A DNA stretch of 64,000 bases from Porites lobata (Eukaryota; Cnidaria; Anthozoa; Scleractinia; Poritidae), in NCBI GenBank assembly GCA_942486035.1, contig CALNXK010000081.1, positions 2,041,001-2,105,000 on the forward strand, read 5' to 3'. Of the stretch, positions 33,598 to 47,000 are shown piece by piece. Each line of letters opens with the position of its first letter. Position 1 is the stretch's first letter. The position numbers and the translations under genes were made by a program. The notes beneath the pieces are model-generated. The model made no database searches and was not told where the DNA came from. It saw only the letters and a program-made list of their open reading frames with translations.

Positions 33598-33960
33598 CGA
33601 CAAGACAAGACAAGACAAGAAGATTTATTTCACTCTGCTCGATTTTACATATGATCCAAAAGACAAATAAACACATTTATATAAGTAAAAAAATAAAGAT
33701 TGTAGCATCTAGATAAGGAGCAATTTGAGATCATGGCCAAATGGCAAAAGCTAATCTAGTGGACAACCCCCAACATATAGTTAAACACAGAATTATGGAA
33801 TACTGCTTTTTTTTAATAAAAAGTGTTTCTTCACGTTATGTTGATAGATGAATATTTATTTAGTATAAGGACGAAGCATAGAGTTCTCTAGAGCTTTACA
33901 AGATATATTTGTTGGCTGGGAATTCCAAAGGCGAGAGCCAGCGAATTTTAGGGGCCGTCA
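33598..33960 (-). mobile_element. Non-LTR retrotransposon 3' end with (TTGTC)n tail
   Basis: Minus-strand reading gives a short reverse-transcriptase C-terminus pattern (KFAGSRLWNSQPTNI, stop near 33868), an AT-rich 3' UTR, AATAAA near 33632, and the tail (TTGTC)4. The 5' part is missing, as is usual for truncated LINEs. Confidence 0.5.
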
Positions 33961-34699
33961 GCCATATTGGGTGGACATGGATTGATCAGGGGATGGTCCA
34001 GCTCTAGCTGCTGCTGCTGGGGTCATATCATCATTTTTCGTTTTGCCTTGGATTTTAGCAAGGCGTAGAAGTTTAGATGATGAATAATGAATTTCATTTA
34101 TTTGAAAAGCGGAATGAAGAAACAAATGAAGAAAAGATCTTCGCACTTAAAGACGCAGCTTATGTTTCTTGGAATACTCGTTAAAACCAAGAAACCAGGT
34201 TCTTTGGAATGTCCAAAAGAGTGGTTCATCTCGGAGGACTTGGCTTCCCCGGCCTCCCCTGCCCGATATACGCTAAACACACCTTGTACGGCATCGCTCA
34301 AATCACACGTGCTGGGTAAAGAAATGCCGAAAAACTGGAGAAGAATTATAATGAATAGTTAAACAAAAGCTGCCTTCTAATCAGTCCTGCAAACCTGAAG
34401 TTTAGGCCCCGATCGCGAGTTCAAAGGGCTTTGAACTCGATTTTTTTTTTACCGCTAAAACGGTGAAACCAAATGGGGACCCTCCCATAATATTAGTCTG
34501 TTTTGAGGTGAAAAATTATGAAAAAATACGATATGAAAAAATATGAAAAGAAATTAATTAATTTTAATTAATTGTTAGGAGTTACTGTGGCATGGCGCTG
34601 AGGGCTCTACAAAGCCGGTAGACCTTTACAAACTTTTATCACCCTTGAATGTTACTAATGTGATAAAATCTTAACTCAAGTTACAGAAACATGCTCATG
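33961..34699. other. Spacer, no clear gene
   Basis: Open frames near 34087-34362 and 34098-34301 overlap each other on opposite strands and match nothing I know. A poly-T run at 34441-34450 and ATTAATTAATTTTAATTAAT (34552-34571) are low-complexity. Confidence 0.35.
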
Positions 34700-35584
34700 C
34701 TATTTTTTCTCCTTGTTGTTTATGTCGTCACAGTAAAGAAAAACTAAAATAAACATGGCCAAAGTGAAATCTGCGCACATCAGAAAAACAGACAAAATCA
34801 ACTCTACTTTACCAGTTACAGCTAACAGGAAAACTAGTGGCATGTTAATAGCCACTCGATAGAAAACGCAGCTAGCATTGAACGACCTGCTTACAGCTTG
34901 ACCGTTGAAGATATAAAGTACTGCGTGAGCTATACTTAAACTGAAGTGAAAACTCAGAAAGGTGTCTGAGTAGCCTGCTGAAGGATCCAAGTTTAACGCG
35001 CTTCGTAAGTGTTCGACGTTTTTTAAGTACACACCACCAGCAAACTGAACAATGCCTGTGACAAGGACCGCAAATGAGGACCAGGAGCCAGACGGAAATC
35101 TAAAGACCAGGCCAGCAATCTCTTTGAAAAACAAAACAAGGGTAGCGTCTTTCTCGGTGAAGATCCAGACCAGGAATGTACCCACCGCCAACGAATTGTC
35201 TAGCGCAACAAAAAAGAAAAGGTAGCGAACTGGAGCCGTACCTGCTTGGAACAACTTCCATGCAGCTAAGTTAATGAGGACTATTCTTGTAAACACTGTT
35301 ATGTTGATATGGCCATGACCGGGAACTCTGTGGCGAGACCTGGATGCCACGATCAGCAAAAAACCCTCAATAGCGAGGGAAAGCCCACCAAGTTGTATGT
35401 AACCGGATGTTCGACCAACCAGCTCGGCTTGCCAAAAGTTTGCCCAAAAGGACGGAATCAGGAGCATGGATGTTCCAAAAAGAACGTAAACCAAGGATGA
35501 CCATTGAGTAAAACGTTCGGTTGGGGTCAGCGATAAAGAACGATCGGCAGAAAACAATGCTTTGAGCGAGGGAGGCACCTGCAT
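34700..35584 (-). CDS. Unrecognised eight-pass membrane protein
   Basis: One exon encodes 294 residues. Hydrophobic segments lie at about 30-50, 62-81, 96-116, 120-142, 168-187, 207-227, 241-260 and 261-285, so eight membrane passes are likely. Residues 58-143 and 201-285 look like two copies of one module: SGYIQLGGLSLAIEGFLLI matches AGYSDTFLSFHFSLSIAHA, each is followed by a segment with Arg (R100, R243), and an Asp follows exactly 29 residues later (D129 in FFVALDNSLAV, D272 in FLMCADFTLAM). The sequence TTTTCCTTTTTCAG ends at 35605, just before GAACTGAATATCC, so a 5' UTR intron likely lies upstream. I do not recognise the family and assign no function. Confidence 0.75.
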   Translation of the reverse strand: MQVPPSLKALFSADRSLSLTPTERFTQWSSLVYVLFGTSMLLIPSFWANFWQAELVGRTSGYIQLGGLSLAIEGFLLIVASRSRHRVPGHGHINITVFTRIVLINLAAWKLFQAGTAPVRYLFFFVALDNSLAVGTFLVWIFTEKDATLVLFFKEIAGLVFRFPSGSWSSFAVLVTGIVQFAGGVYLKNVEHLRSALNLDPSAGYSDTFLSFHFSLSIAHAVLYIFNGQAVSRSFNASCVFYRVAINMPLVFLLAVTGKVELILSVFLMCADFTLAMFILVFLYCDDINNKEKK

Positions 35585-35604
35585 TGTGACCGGATATTCA
35601 GTTC

Positions 35605-36860
35605 CTGAAAAAGGAAAAGAATTTTGAGGTTAGAACGCGATTAAAATTAAAGTATACGTATACCTTCCAAGCCAATAGCTTTTAACACATCATGCATCTC
35701 TTGAAATGCTTTGTTTCAGTGACGTCCAGGTTTTTTTCGTCAGAATCAAATGTGTTTTGGACACTAATTTTCTAATAAAGCAAAATGGACTGTATCTGAG
35801 TCTAGAGAATAATATTGAATGACTAACAGGACAATTCTCAGCAGTTAGTGTAGAATAGCCCTGCCGTTAAATACCAGGAGTAGGAGAGGAGCCTGGGAAG
35901 GAGGTGAAGAAAAATTCTTTACCGTCTCTAAGCATTTGATGCGTGGAACTTCCTTACCTAATGAGGCGTTTTTGATAAATTAAGCGAATATGAATAATTG
36001 CGATGGAGTTTGAAAGAACGACGTTCAGTCGCTACCGTTGTCGTTGTAACTGATTTTTAACTCCGTAACTATCCCAGGCAAAAGCAATCAAACATACCCC
36101 ATTTTCACAGAGACCACCGGGCCTTATTAAAGAAAGCTCCTGCATACATACACTCAACTTTATAAAACCAAGTCTAGAATGTTTTTCCGTGTGGCACAAA
36201 TGATGGAACTGAGAAATAACTGGAGTGGAGCGAGGATTCAAGTGCTACAAACAACCCAGCATAAACATCACTAAGCGTTAATCCTTTTAGGTTATTAGGG
36301 CTTTTAGGTTATCTGTAACCGCTTAAACTTTTACTCCAGAGTGACTTCTTTGTTCCATCGTTTTACTACGCTTCGTTTTAGCTGTTTAGTATAGAGGTCG
36401 CCAGTTTCGGCGAGGTTTTTGAGCGATCACCTCAGCGATCGGCGATACGATGCAAGGCATAATGTAAAGCTCTACATAAACTGTTAGAAGGTGAGTTATA
36501 ATAACAAGAACAGTTATCAAGTATTCGATGAGTTACCTTCGCCTTTCAGAGGTGCTCGGATTTAGAATGCCGTAGGGATTTACGCAACGGTAGCAGTGGA
36601 AACTGGCGATTGCATTTGTTGTCGTTAACAAACGTTTATTTGCGAATTGAACTTTGAATAAATTTACATACAATCATGCAATCCAATTGTTATTGAGGCC
36701 AATATATTTTTACAGCCTTTTGTAATAATTGCATTCCTTAAATTCTTTAAACGTATCTGGTCTGATGGGAACATTTAGGAGGTCTAGGTCCCCCGGTGCC
36801 CTTCCCTAATTCCCGCACTGATGGACAGTTTCCGTACAGACAAACGTAAGGCTAAAGACA
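35605..36860. other. Upstream region of the membrane protein, no other gene
   Basis: This region probably includes the 5' UTR intron of the membrane protein. GTCGCCAGTTTC near 36389 and GAAACTGGCGAT near 36599 are inverted matches and may bound a 220-bp element. No coding exon is supported. Confidence 0.35.
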
Positions 36861-36869
36861 GAGGGAAAC

Positions 36870-37250
36870 GAACGCATGTACTCGTTATCGGACACCTGGG
36901 TGTGGGGAAGGGGGGGCCGGGGGAGGGAGTACTCGATCCTACAATGGCCGATACGGGGAGACTCCTCCCGAAAGGGGTACTTTTTCAGGCCTCAGGTACA
37001 TCCAAAGGTAGGGTTATCACTAGCTGAAGTATATGAAAGCGTAGGAAAGTCTGTCATTTTGGCCCCGGGCATTTTGGTCTGCAAAAAAGCCCAAAAGGGC
37101 TAACAGAGGCACTCTATGGCTGTGAAAAATTCGACAAAACGTTCTGGTGTTGTGATTTATTCATATTTTTAAGACGGTGCATTTAGTGCAGTCAAAAGGG
37201 ATGAAAAGGCTTACCTTTTCCGTCCAAAAAGGGTATACAGATATGTTTAG
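36870..37250. repeat. Interspersed repeat, inverted relative of 20380-20760
   Basis: Shared diverged text includes GGAGACTCCTCCCGAAAGGGGTAC, GCCCAAAAGGGC and ATGGCTGTGAAAAATTCGAC. It is non-coding, although short frames occur. Confidence 0.55.
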
Positions 37251-38662
37251 AGATAATAATCAAGTACCAAGGAAGTCAATCGTTAAATGATCCGTTACCT
37301 CAGTAACAACCCCATTGCCACGGCTCGCTCCGCACTTGTATCCGTATTTTCAACTATGCTTCAGTTAAATATCATTACTTAAATGACGATTGCACTTTCC
37401 CTCTTTAGGAGGCACTTGTTTTTACAGAGAAAATGGCATTATTCACTACCAATTCGATTTTGGGGGCATAGAAAGTTTCCATCTTTTTTGAATGTATCTA
37501 ATGGGCAGCAGAAAGAGGAAACGTTTCTTAACTGGCCTACAAGTCGTCTTCATTCAGTTAACATGACAACACTTTCCCCCTTTTATGATACGTTTAAGTC
37601 CTCTCGCAGCTTCCTTATTGATTCCAGGGAAAGGAGGATTTAATCATTGTACTTTTTATAGACTGCAAAACAGTCCGTATTTTTGCGTAAAACAGTATGC
37701 AAAGTTGCGGTGCGAAAGGGACGTTCTTCGTTTTGCAATAGGACAATTGCACGATAACGTCATTTTACTACAACTCGCAGAAGCCTTTAGTGTGTTGTTT
37801 TCTTATGAAAATTAAGGCTATTGTTCTTTAATCCTCAGCGGGATTGACAAATTTAAATAAGAAAGCAAAAACGAAATGAATTCTGGTAGTTGTAGTCAAA
37901 TGTCGTCATCGTGAAAATGGCCTATTGAGGACGCTTGAATTTCCACGCGTTTGCGTGACGCAGCTTTTAGATTGCGACTGGGAAAGCTCTTATGTGGGTT
38001 AAAAACGTTACCGATTTATCTGTCTAAAGATTTTTCGTCTCAGAATAATATTACTCCAATCGTTTACAAGCTCCTCAAAGACAGGTCTTTCTGTTGGTTT
38101 GCGGCCTCCATATTTGTGTGAAAACAGAGAAGGAAGCATTTGCGCTTGTGGCTTCTCGATCTTTTCGGGCGGAGGGAAGCGACTTCCGCAAATGCGTCTG
38201 CGTTAGCAGGTTAACGAACCGAACAAGTGGAGAATCCTTCTTAAACTCTAAAAGTTACTGAACAAATGATCTTTTATAGTTATTTTATTATTACTCATTT
38301 AAGATTTAATAACAACTATTTGTTATTATAACGATCAAGGGAAAGGAGACACCCATTCCTGTTAAGTCTTGTATAAGTGCTCAAGGTACTTCCAGAAAAA
38401 AAAAATCGGCGCAATAAGGTAGATCAACATTTTTTTCCGTTTAATTGTGCTTGCATTATCTCGGTTTATGCCAACGACGCAGCCAATGCATATAAGGTCA
38501 GCCTTAAGTTAAACTTCTGCACAGCTTGCGGCATCTATCTACAGATAAACAGCGACCTTCGGTAGCCCTACAAACCTACAATGTTAGGCAGGGTACTTCT
38601 TCATAACTTAACTCTTTTCAGTTGACACTGAAGCACACAGAGAATTAACAGGTAATAAATTA
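37251..38662. other. Gene-free stretch
   Basis: No exon or family signal was found. GCGTCTGCGTTAGCAGGTTA at 38188-38207 resembles the right end of a TAACCTG-type element, but its partner end was not found. Confidence 0.35.
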
Positions 38663-38951
38663 GCGTCAGAGAAAACAGCCGAAACTTCGCCACACCATCA
38701 CTGGTTTCCCGGCGTCATGACGTGTGAGGAATGACAGCAGACTGATGAGGCATCAGTTAGATCTGGGTAGTGGTTCTTTTTGCTTCCTATTGGTCTTGCC
38801 GCAAGGGAAATTGCTTTAACCAATCAGAGGCCTCACCCAGACCAGGGTATTAGCACGTCATCAGTATGGAATTTCCGCGCTCGTTCCTCGTTCCCTTCCT
38901 TTCGCGCGGAAACCAGTGGTGGTGTCGCGAAGTCGGCTGTTTTTCCAGGTT
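38663..38951. repeat. MITE with AGAAAACAGCC ends, copy 2
   Basis: Same family as 13086-13349. GAGAAAACAGCCG at the left is inverted as CGGCTGTTTTTCC at the right, and AACCAATCAGA and ACGTCATCAGTATG are shared inside. Confidence 0.7.
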
Positions 38952-41009
38952 CAAAATAAATAAACTGAAGTTACAATTTACAAACTCGGTGCTAATGCTC
39001 AGTGCTTCATTCTAGCGTCATAAGCGTAAACCTACTGTTATGTTAGGGCTACCTACGAACAACCACACAGGCGCTAGTTCTTTAATCTCAGACGGAATGG
39101 ATTCCTTTTCCCTGGCAAGTTTCAAACGTAAAGTACAATTTTTTTGAAAATGCACAAAATAAATTTGTTCGTTATAAGCGTGAGGCAATACATTTACGAA
39201 AATAAGCGCCTTAAAGGGGCAGTGTCACGAGGATTTTTCTGTTGTTTGTGCTTTAATGATATACTTCTAAAACAGTATGCACTATACTAAGAGCAATGTT
39301 GAAGTTGTGCAATAATCATTACATTTCCGACGTCCAGCCATTTTTAAGGAGTCCGGTTTGCTCCCTCCACTCATGTAAGAGGTTACAATGAAAACGACTG
39401 TTAATCAAGTCTGGCTCAAACAAAGAAACATCTGGTTTAATAACCCAGTCCCCCTGACCTAGTACAGTCTCAGGAGACGAGTTTTGTAATTGTATTCTAA
39501 AATGTGAACGTTCAAAAGTAACCGCTTGATATGCAACACTTTTAGTGGCTATTACTATCATTGCATTTTCAGTACTTTAATACGGATAAAAATTGGAAAA
39601 TTTCTTTGATCTAGCGTTTACAAGCTTCTGTGAGTGGAAATAACGTGACAATGCTCCTTTAAGCTGCTCCTAAACAAGTCACTAAGAATGTCATCTCTCA
39701 TAAATAAAATCTGTAGATTCTATAATTTCGAAAAGACTAACAATTACTTTCTCTTGGGGATATGTTTTTTCCCAACAATAAAAATAACTAAAATGTTTCT
39801 TGAGGCCTTTTCAGACAACTAAATATAAATATCTCGAATAAGAAAAATTTACGGTAACTTATCAACCTCGTTCCCAGGGTCCCCTCCTACTCTCCCTTGC
39901 TCCGGGGGTCGATTAGGACAGGACCCTGGGAACAAGGTTATATTGACTTGTGCATTAATAATTTAAATTAATATTCTCTTACAAATCTTTGAACATCTCT
40001 TTTTTCCGCTTTTCTAAGCTATTACTTTAACTTTCCACTCCCACAGCTGTCAAAAATAGAGTTCGAACTTTTGAGTCTGTTGACAAAATAGAAGATAGGG
40101 GAACCTTTATCCTCTCTTATAAATTCATAGTAAAGAAGTGTTAACATTCAAAAGCCTCCCCAGCAGTCCTTTCCTGTGGTAGTCTTTAATCTGCTGTACA
40201 AGGAAGTTCTAACATTTGAGTATTTGGACAAGTATTTGGTTAAACAAATATTAAAGCTATGGAAGACTACGAACCTCACATTTGTGACATTGAAATACGA
40301 CAGAAACGAAATTTCTTTTTCGAGGACAGTCACGCATTTAGTAGTGGAGTAACAGCATTTTTTATCCGTACTTTTTGAATTGAATGGTCTCAAAAATGTC
40401 GCTTACATTCAGAAGTGGTGTTTGTTTTTCAGTATTTTACAAAATAACATTTAGAAGTTTTGTCGAATTTGGCTTTGGCCCGCCAGCCACGCCTAGAAAC
40501 AAAAGGGTTAAACAGGGTTTAACTCTGAAGCCCAGGCACTCTGTGCTCAGCTTTTCGGTTGATAAAAATTATCACAGTCTATGACTAGTCTCATAAAACA
40601 CAAAAACAAACAAAAACAAGTGAACGCTGCGAAACACCGCTTGTTACGAAGTGACCGTTCGTTCTTTAGTGCAGTGATTAACACCGGCATAATACCAGTT
40701 TTAACTGCCTGCCAATACAGTTGTCTTCCATCACTCCCCGTCTTTCGTGCAGGCGTCCCCGCGACGGCCAGCGATGAAAGGCGGCAGAATTCGCGGGCTA
40801 CACGATTTTAACCTATTTGAACTGAAGTTTTCAAAGCCTATCTTTTTCTATTAAAAGAACTTTTAGAAGGTATTGTTTGAGAAACAAAGAGAGATAAAGC
40901 TTCTAGTACTAGGGAAAAATAAATATAACATACCAAGAGATGTAAGACTGAGATAAACCTCTATAACTGTTACTTTGTCTTCCGATATCCAGCCAAAATT
41001 CATAAATAG
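38952..41009. other. 3' flank of PEAK1-like gene, no other gene
   Basis: This is AT-rich spacer. One palindromic element, AACCTCGTTCCCAGGGTCC paired with GGACCCTGGGAACAAGGTT, lies at about 39867-39938. Other open frames show no family likeness. Confidence 0.4.
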
Positions 41010-44000
41010 CTACGCTAAATAGTTCTCCCCTTGTTCCTTGTCCAGTTCAAGGTGCTGATATATGTATGACAAAGAATCCGCAGAGGCGTCGACAAGAAAT
41101 TGGCACTTCATGAACGCCTCCACGAAATCTACCTGGGTATAACTTTTCTGCATTTGGTTGCGGGCGATCATTGCAACCGTGTGCGCACGCTCGGTTTCTA
41201 GCCACTCGCTGACACCAATTTCAATGCTGTCTTCATCGAGTTCTTTTGGTCCCCATAGCAACACTTGAAACATTTGGAGGGCTTCCCCGGCAGACAACCG
41301 CTCTTGAGGATACCTCCGTAATAACTGACGCGCTATCCTGCCCACCCCCCTGGAAAATCTTGACCTTGAAGGAATTGGAGGAAGATCTGTTTGGTCGTAA
41401 TCCTGCTGAATAAGGAGTGGATTAACACCAAACGGGTTTGGTCGGTGAAGCAGTTCATACATTAAGCACCCAGCCGCAAAATTATCGCAGTTTTCATAAT
41501 TCAACAAATCCGTCTCTTCTGGTGCATTTAGTATTTCCGGTGGAAGGTGTTCCCAGTTCCCGCCGAGATCACTGGACGCGTTCTTTCGTAGAATGAAAGG
41601 ACTGGGTCGAGAGTCTTTCGCCTGCTGCAGCGCATGCTGAAAATTGGCGACAAGCAAGAGCCCGCAATCCGTCAAAAACATATTTTCCATTTTCAGATCC
41701 CGATGAACGACGGTCTCTTTGTGTAAGTGATCTATTGCGCTTAAAAGCTGAAGCAAGAGGAGGCAAACCTTCTTCTCGTAAGCCTCTGGGTCATTTTCAT
41801 GTTCCTCTTTGTTTCTTTTGACAAAATCCGCCACTGTTTCACAAGGGATTTGATCTGTGATGCTCACCGTTGTTTCATACGAATCACATTCAGCTTGTTT
41901 AATAACGTCACCTGATACGTTATCAGTAAAGTGCGTAAGAACACGTGATACGTTCACGTGATGCGGCAGAGACTCGCAGACGCACATGTCGTGTTTGAAA
42001 GGTGATCTTTGTGACGCGTAACTCGAAGATGGTATCGGGTACTCCACCTAAAAAAATAAAAAGATACATAACTATTTACACCTGACGTAACAAGATACAG
42101 AGAGTTGGCCGGGGGCAAAGAGTTGTGGCTCGAACCACTACATCACCATCAGTTAATCTCCCCCGAATCACAACGATCGTCCTATTACCTTAGTGCTAAG
42201 CTTTCTGTCTGATGAATAATGAAAAATGGGGGAGAGGGAGGCAGGGGTTTTTAAAATTTCCATTTTTACTGAATGGTTCTGGAACCCGGTATTTTCACAA
42301 TTATGATTTCTTCTCGCCCTGCCTTTCCCGTAACAAAAACAACCTGAGAGTAGCTCACCAAAACAAAGCTAGCCCTTTGACCTGGATATTTTTGCATGCT
42401 TTGCAGTGCGGACACTCAAACCGGGACACTTGGAAGAGGATTTTCCAACCACAACGTTTCTCAAAACAAAAGATTCTGAATTTTTTTTGGAAACGGACCA
42501 ATAAAATTGAAGTATTTCACTTTGCAACCGATAAAAACTTAAAACCGTTTGAACTTACCTGACCTCTCGGGAAACGGCACGTCCAATTTATGAATGTTAT
42601 TGGTCGTTTGCAAAAAAAACTTGAGAATCTTTTGTTTTCAGAAAACGTTGAGATTGGACAATCTTCTTTCAAGTCTCCAGGTTTGAGTGTCCGCACTGTA
42701 AGCCGTTTCACTGTGCATGTTATTTTCTCTTCTGCGTAATTTAGGGAGCTTCGTTCGTTGTGCAATCCTCCAGTAAAAAATTTACTCATCCAAAGAGTTG
42801 AAAATGCTTTCAACTCTCACAAGACAAAACTAAAGTTACTGCGTGACGTTACAACTAGAGTAAAACCCGCATGGTCCATATTAACCGGCATGCCTTATTA
42901 AGCAGACAAGAGTCACTGAAAGTCCGAAACTATTTTTTGGCTCATATTCCCCTAAAAGCAAACCTGTATTTAGCGGACCGCGACTAACGAAGGTCCTACG
43001 AGAGCCCGCTTAATGCTCGCCTCCTGCTCGGACGTTAACAGGGTTTCGTCACGCGTTACTTCCAAAAGGAAAGTCGAAAAGTAACTCTCTAGCAAAGAAA
43101 ATTCATATTATCTACTCAACGCAATTGAGGGTACTCACCTTCGCAAGCAATTTCCTGTTTCCCTCCCAAAACATGGCACATTTAACGGGCAGAAGAATTG
43201 CCCCAGGAGAGCGCACCTCCAACGTGTTCCCATGAGCCTCGTAGTCTGACCAGCGCGTGTCCCACAAATCTACACCAACATCAGGAAGGAGCTCGTCCCT
43301 CCAAGAATGAATCATGTCCTCCAGCGTCTGCAACTGCAGCTTTAAAATCTTGTTATAGCGTTTTTCCAGACCACTTCCGCTCGACAAGCTTCTACTGCGT
43401 GCCACCGCTGGTCTTTGCCGTTCCAGACTGCGGTTTTCAAAACTGTGGGAACGCTCCCTTATGGTATGCCCGGAAGGTTTTGTATTTGGAGGTCTAGATG
43501 GGAGTTTAGGCCTGGACTTGAAATCTCCTTTATCTCCGGATCCGTTAATGAGAGTCGGCGACACAGCTCGTACGGGGCGTCGAGGTTCTGCTTTGGCTCC
43601 TGGGGATGTGTTTGACGCATTTGAATCATCACATCGAAAGCGAACTTGCCGCGATCGTGGAATAGCTGGAAGAGGCCCCAACTTTTCTTGCTCAACTCTT
43701 GAGAGCGCCTCTGCGAGAATTTCAGCATCGTTCAAATTAGCTAAAGCTGTTTCAACTTTAAGAGTCAACTCGTCTTGATTAGGCTGTAGATACGTCTGTT
43801 CGTCATCATAATACTTCTTCTTTACAGCTTCTTCATCCGGACTCGGCTCACTGTGTTGCAATGGCTTTACAACTTTAGCTACGCGAGGGGGCTTTTTAGG
43901 CTTCTCTAAAGTATCCCCGCCTTTGGACAGCGGAAAGTTCTGGTAGCCAATTCCTGGCTCAGTCTGCATGATAGGGGATGACGCTCCACTGAATCTTCCA

Positions 44001-47000
44001 TCCGACTGAAGTGTGTTCACTGGAGAAGAGGGATCAGCTGCAGATGAAGACATGATTGGCCTAACGGCAACTTTTGTCACAGGCGATTCAGATCTTTCTG
44101 TGTCTGACGTACTTGTATGGTCAGCGTCAGCGGGTCTCTCTTCTGGCGGAGCCTGTTGTGGCACCGCTTCTTTGTAAGTGAAAATCCCCGGCATTTCATC
44201 ACCTGATATTATTGGACCGCTAATTTCGATGGTTTTGCTATGTCGGTTTTTCCTCTTACCCCCAAGTTTCTTCATACTTGCAAAAGCTCTCCTCAGGGTT
44301 GACTTGGGAGACGGCTGTACTTTTGGAGGCGGTGAACTCACGTTGGAGCCATGCGCATCAGAAAAGGACGAGGAACGAGTGGGCTTTGCTTTAGATGGAC
44401 TGGGACTAACTGGCTTGACTGTTGCCTCGGTGACAGACCGAGAAACCGGCGACTTTGGTGGTGGAGGACTGGAAGCTAAACAAACAAGAATACATGAGAA
44501 CTCGAAAAAAACCTGAGATACGTGTGGGAATCAACTCATAAATGAAAAAAAAAATATGTGTATGAAAGAAGGAGAAGAAGAAAACGAACTAAAGGAAAAT
44601 AAACAGATAAAGTACTTAAGCAAACATTGTTTGTTTGGAGGGACAAAACATCTCAGCTTTTCAACCACTATATATATTATGCGGTCTATAAAACCACTAC
44701 ACAACCTTGTCAGTCTATAATGATATAATCTGATTAATTTTGTACAGGTGAGACTATAAAACCTTGTAGAACTAGGAGAGGATCACAAGAATGGGATTCT
44801 AAATGACGAGACACAAAATAAGGTCAACATGACAGTTTCCCATTTCCCAGCTGCAACTTGTCTCGTCACATATGCTTCTTGCCCAAAGAACGTTAACGGC
44901 TGTGCAAGAGGCCAGGCCCCTGCCCCTGACGGACAGCAGCCCGCATTTAATACTCTTGACACAAGCTAAAGATAAAGATCCCAATAAGGAAAGGTGCGGG
45001 GTTTTCAGTACAGACTGCCCCACTGGAACCAGGCGCCCCGAAGAAGCAATCTTTGATAACATAAAAGAGGTTTTTTGAAAATGCCTCCCAAACTCAGAGT
45101 TCTGGTATTTCTCTGTTTTGCCACAATTGAGTTGCTACCAACTCTGGATGCCCAAAGTACAGCTTAAGATGTCAGAGAATGATTTCCTACCACACGAAGG
45201 TGGGGGGTGGGGGATGGAGGGAGAAAGGAAAAAAACAAAGAGGAGAAAAATCAAAAACAGCAACTATAACTGAAAAATGAAAAGAGAGAAAGAAATCAAA
45301 GGAGAAGAAGGAAAGGGAACGGAACTTGTGTTGCTCTTTAATGACTGTGCAACGGGCTGGTCAGTTTATTGACGTGGGCAGTGAGGAAAGAGTCACCAGT
45401 CAGATGTGGAGTAAGAGGCTGGCAAAGAAGGCAAAGCTTATGAAACTTCCTCATCGCTGAAGGAAAAAAGTAAAGCCCTAAAGAATAAAAGTAATCCCTC
45501 TGTCTCCTTTTTTGCGAAAATATTTAAGGTCTTAGCACAGAACCCAGTTTGATAAATTACTTTTGTTGTTCAGTTGGTAGATAACGTCATTTTTAACATC
45601 TTTTGCTGTCCAATACACAGCTATGATGCGAACCGGCTGGCATAAACACATGACAGTGAATTACTCCTTTCCCTTTTAACCCTTAACTGTCCTTACGAAT
45701 TGAACTATAGGAAAATAGACCTACAATTGAGAAAACTTCATGTGTGAGTTGAAATAATGGTAACTGAGACTGAAAGAACATGAACTCATTTAATCAGTGA
45801 CATTTTCAATGCCAGTATCATCTTGACTGCTTAACCTCGTTACTGTGCAAACCACTTTGTAATTAGCACTAGGGGAATATCATTGTATTGTTACCCACCA
45901 CGAATAGTTCTGATAAAGTATTTTCAAATTGAATGTTATTGTTGTTGTTACAACTAAGTGCAGGTCTAACTGTGCTAATGCTTCCTGTTACATGTGCAAG
46001 CTTACCAGACAGGGGAGGTGGTGGGGCACTTCTTTTGGGCTTGATGGGCCCTTCTTGAGTCTCCCCCGCTCCAATGCCTTCACTGTTCACTGGACTCAAA
46101 GGTACACTTTCAGATGGTTTATCTGAGCTCCCAGGATCCAATGTCCCTTTTTTGGGGACAGGGGGTGATGTTGGATTTGTTGCCTTTTTTGAGTTCTTTA
46201 ATGAGGGTAGTCTTTCAAGGGAGGGTGGAGAGGGAGAAGGGGTACTGGGTAGGGGTGTAATTGGAACTATAAAACAAAGAAAATTAAATAGAAAAGTGTC
46301 AGTTGAAATGCATAGTAGCAAAGCCGCCTTTTACAATAAATAAACAAACACCAAGCAGCTGGAACAAATTAACAGAGGAGAAATTATAAATTGCAGTTTT
46401 AAATATTTTATAATATTATATTTTTTTACTAAAGTCGTTTGCCCTTTAATTCTTTATATTTAAGACCGATCAAACAAACAAGCTAGCATGCAAGCAAGCC
46501 CTCAGTCATAACCATTCCCTATGTTATTTTTTTATTATCCTTCTGTTAAGATTTAATGTAGAGATGTTAAAATCAATATGATCCAAGCTGGCAGCTCTCA
46601 GTTTATTTACATTTAGCAGAATTTAAAATGCTTACTTTTATTAGTTTACTCTTTGTTTAAAATTACACTCAGCTATTATGAATGTAATGAAACGAACATA
46701 GAGGGAAAGTAGAGTTGAGTTTAATTCAAGGTAGTTGTCACAGATTTATTAAAAGGCAACTCACACCATTCTGCTGAAATCATGTTTTTTTTTTTCATCA
46801 AACAGAAGAGCTTCAAAGGTTCAATTTTATGGCTGTTTGTTCTTAACTATTTCCTTTTAGCTGTAACCTATTCCATCCCTATACCTTCCAGTTGCTAACC
46901 TTATCAATCTGATATTTTAAAAACACACTAGGCTGAAATGTGGGACACAGCATTTGCAAACCTGCTAGACTTGCCATAAGTCGACTGTGTGAAGGCTAAA

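Noticed and set aside
34087..34362. 91-codon plus-strand frame facing an antisense frame
   Set aside because: No recognisable family, and no splice site that would link it to a gene. It could be a decayed gene piece but cannot be supported.
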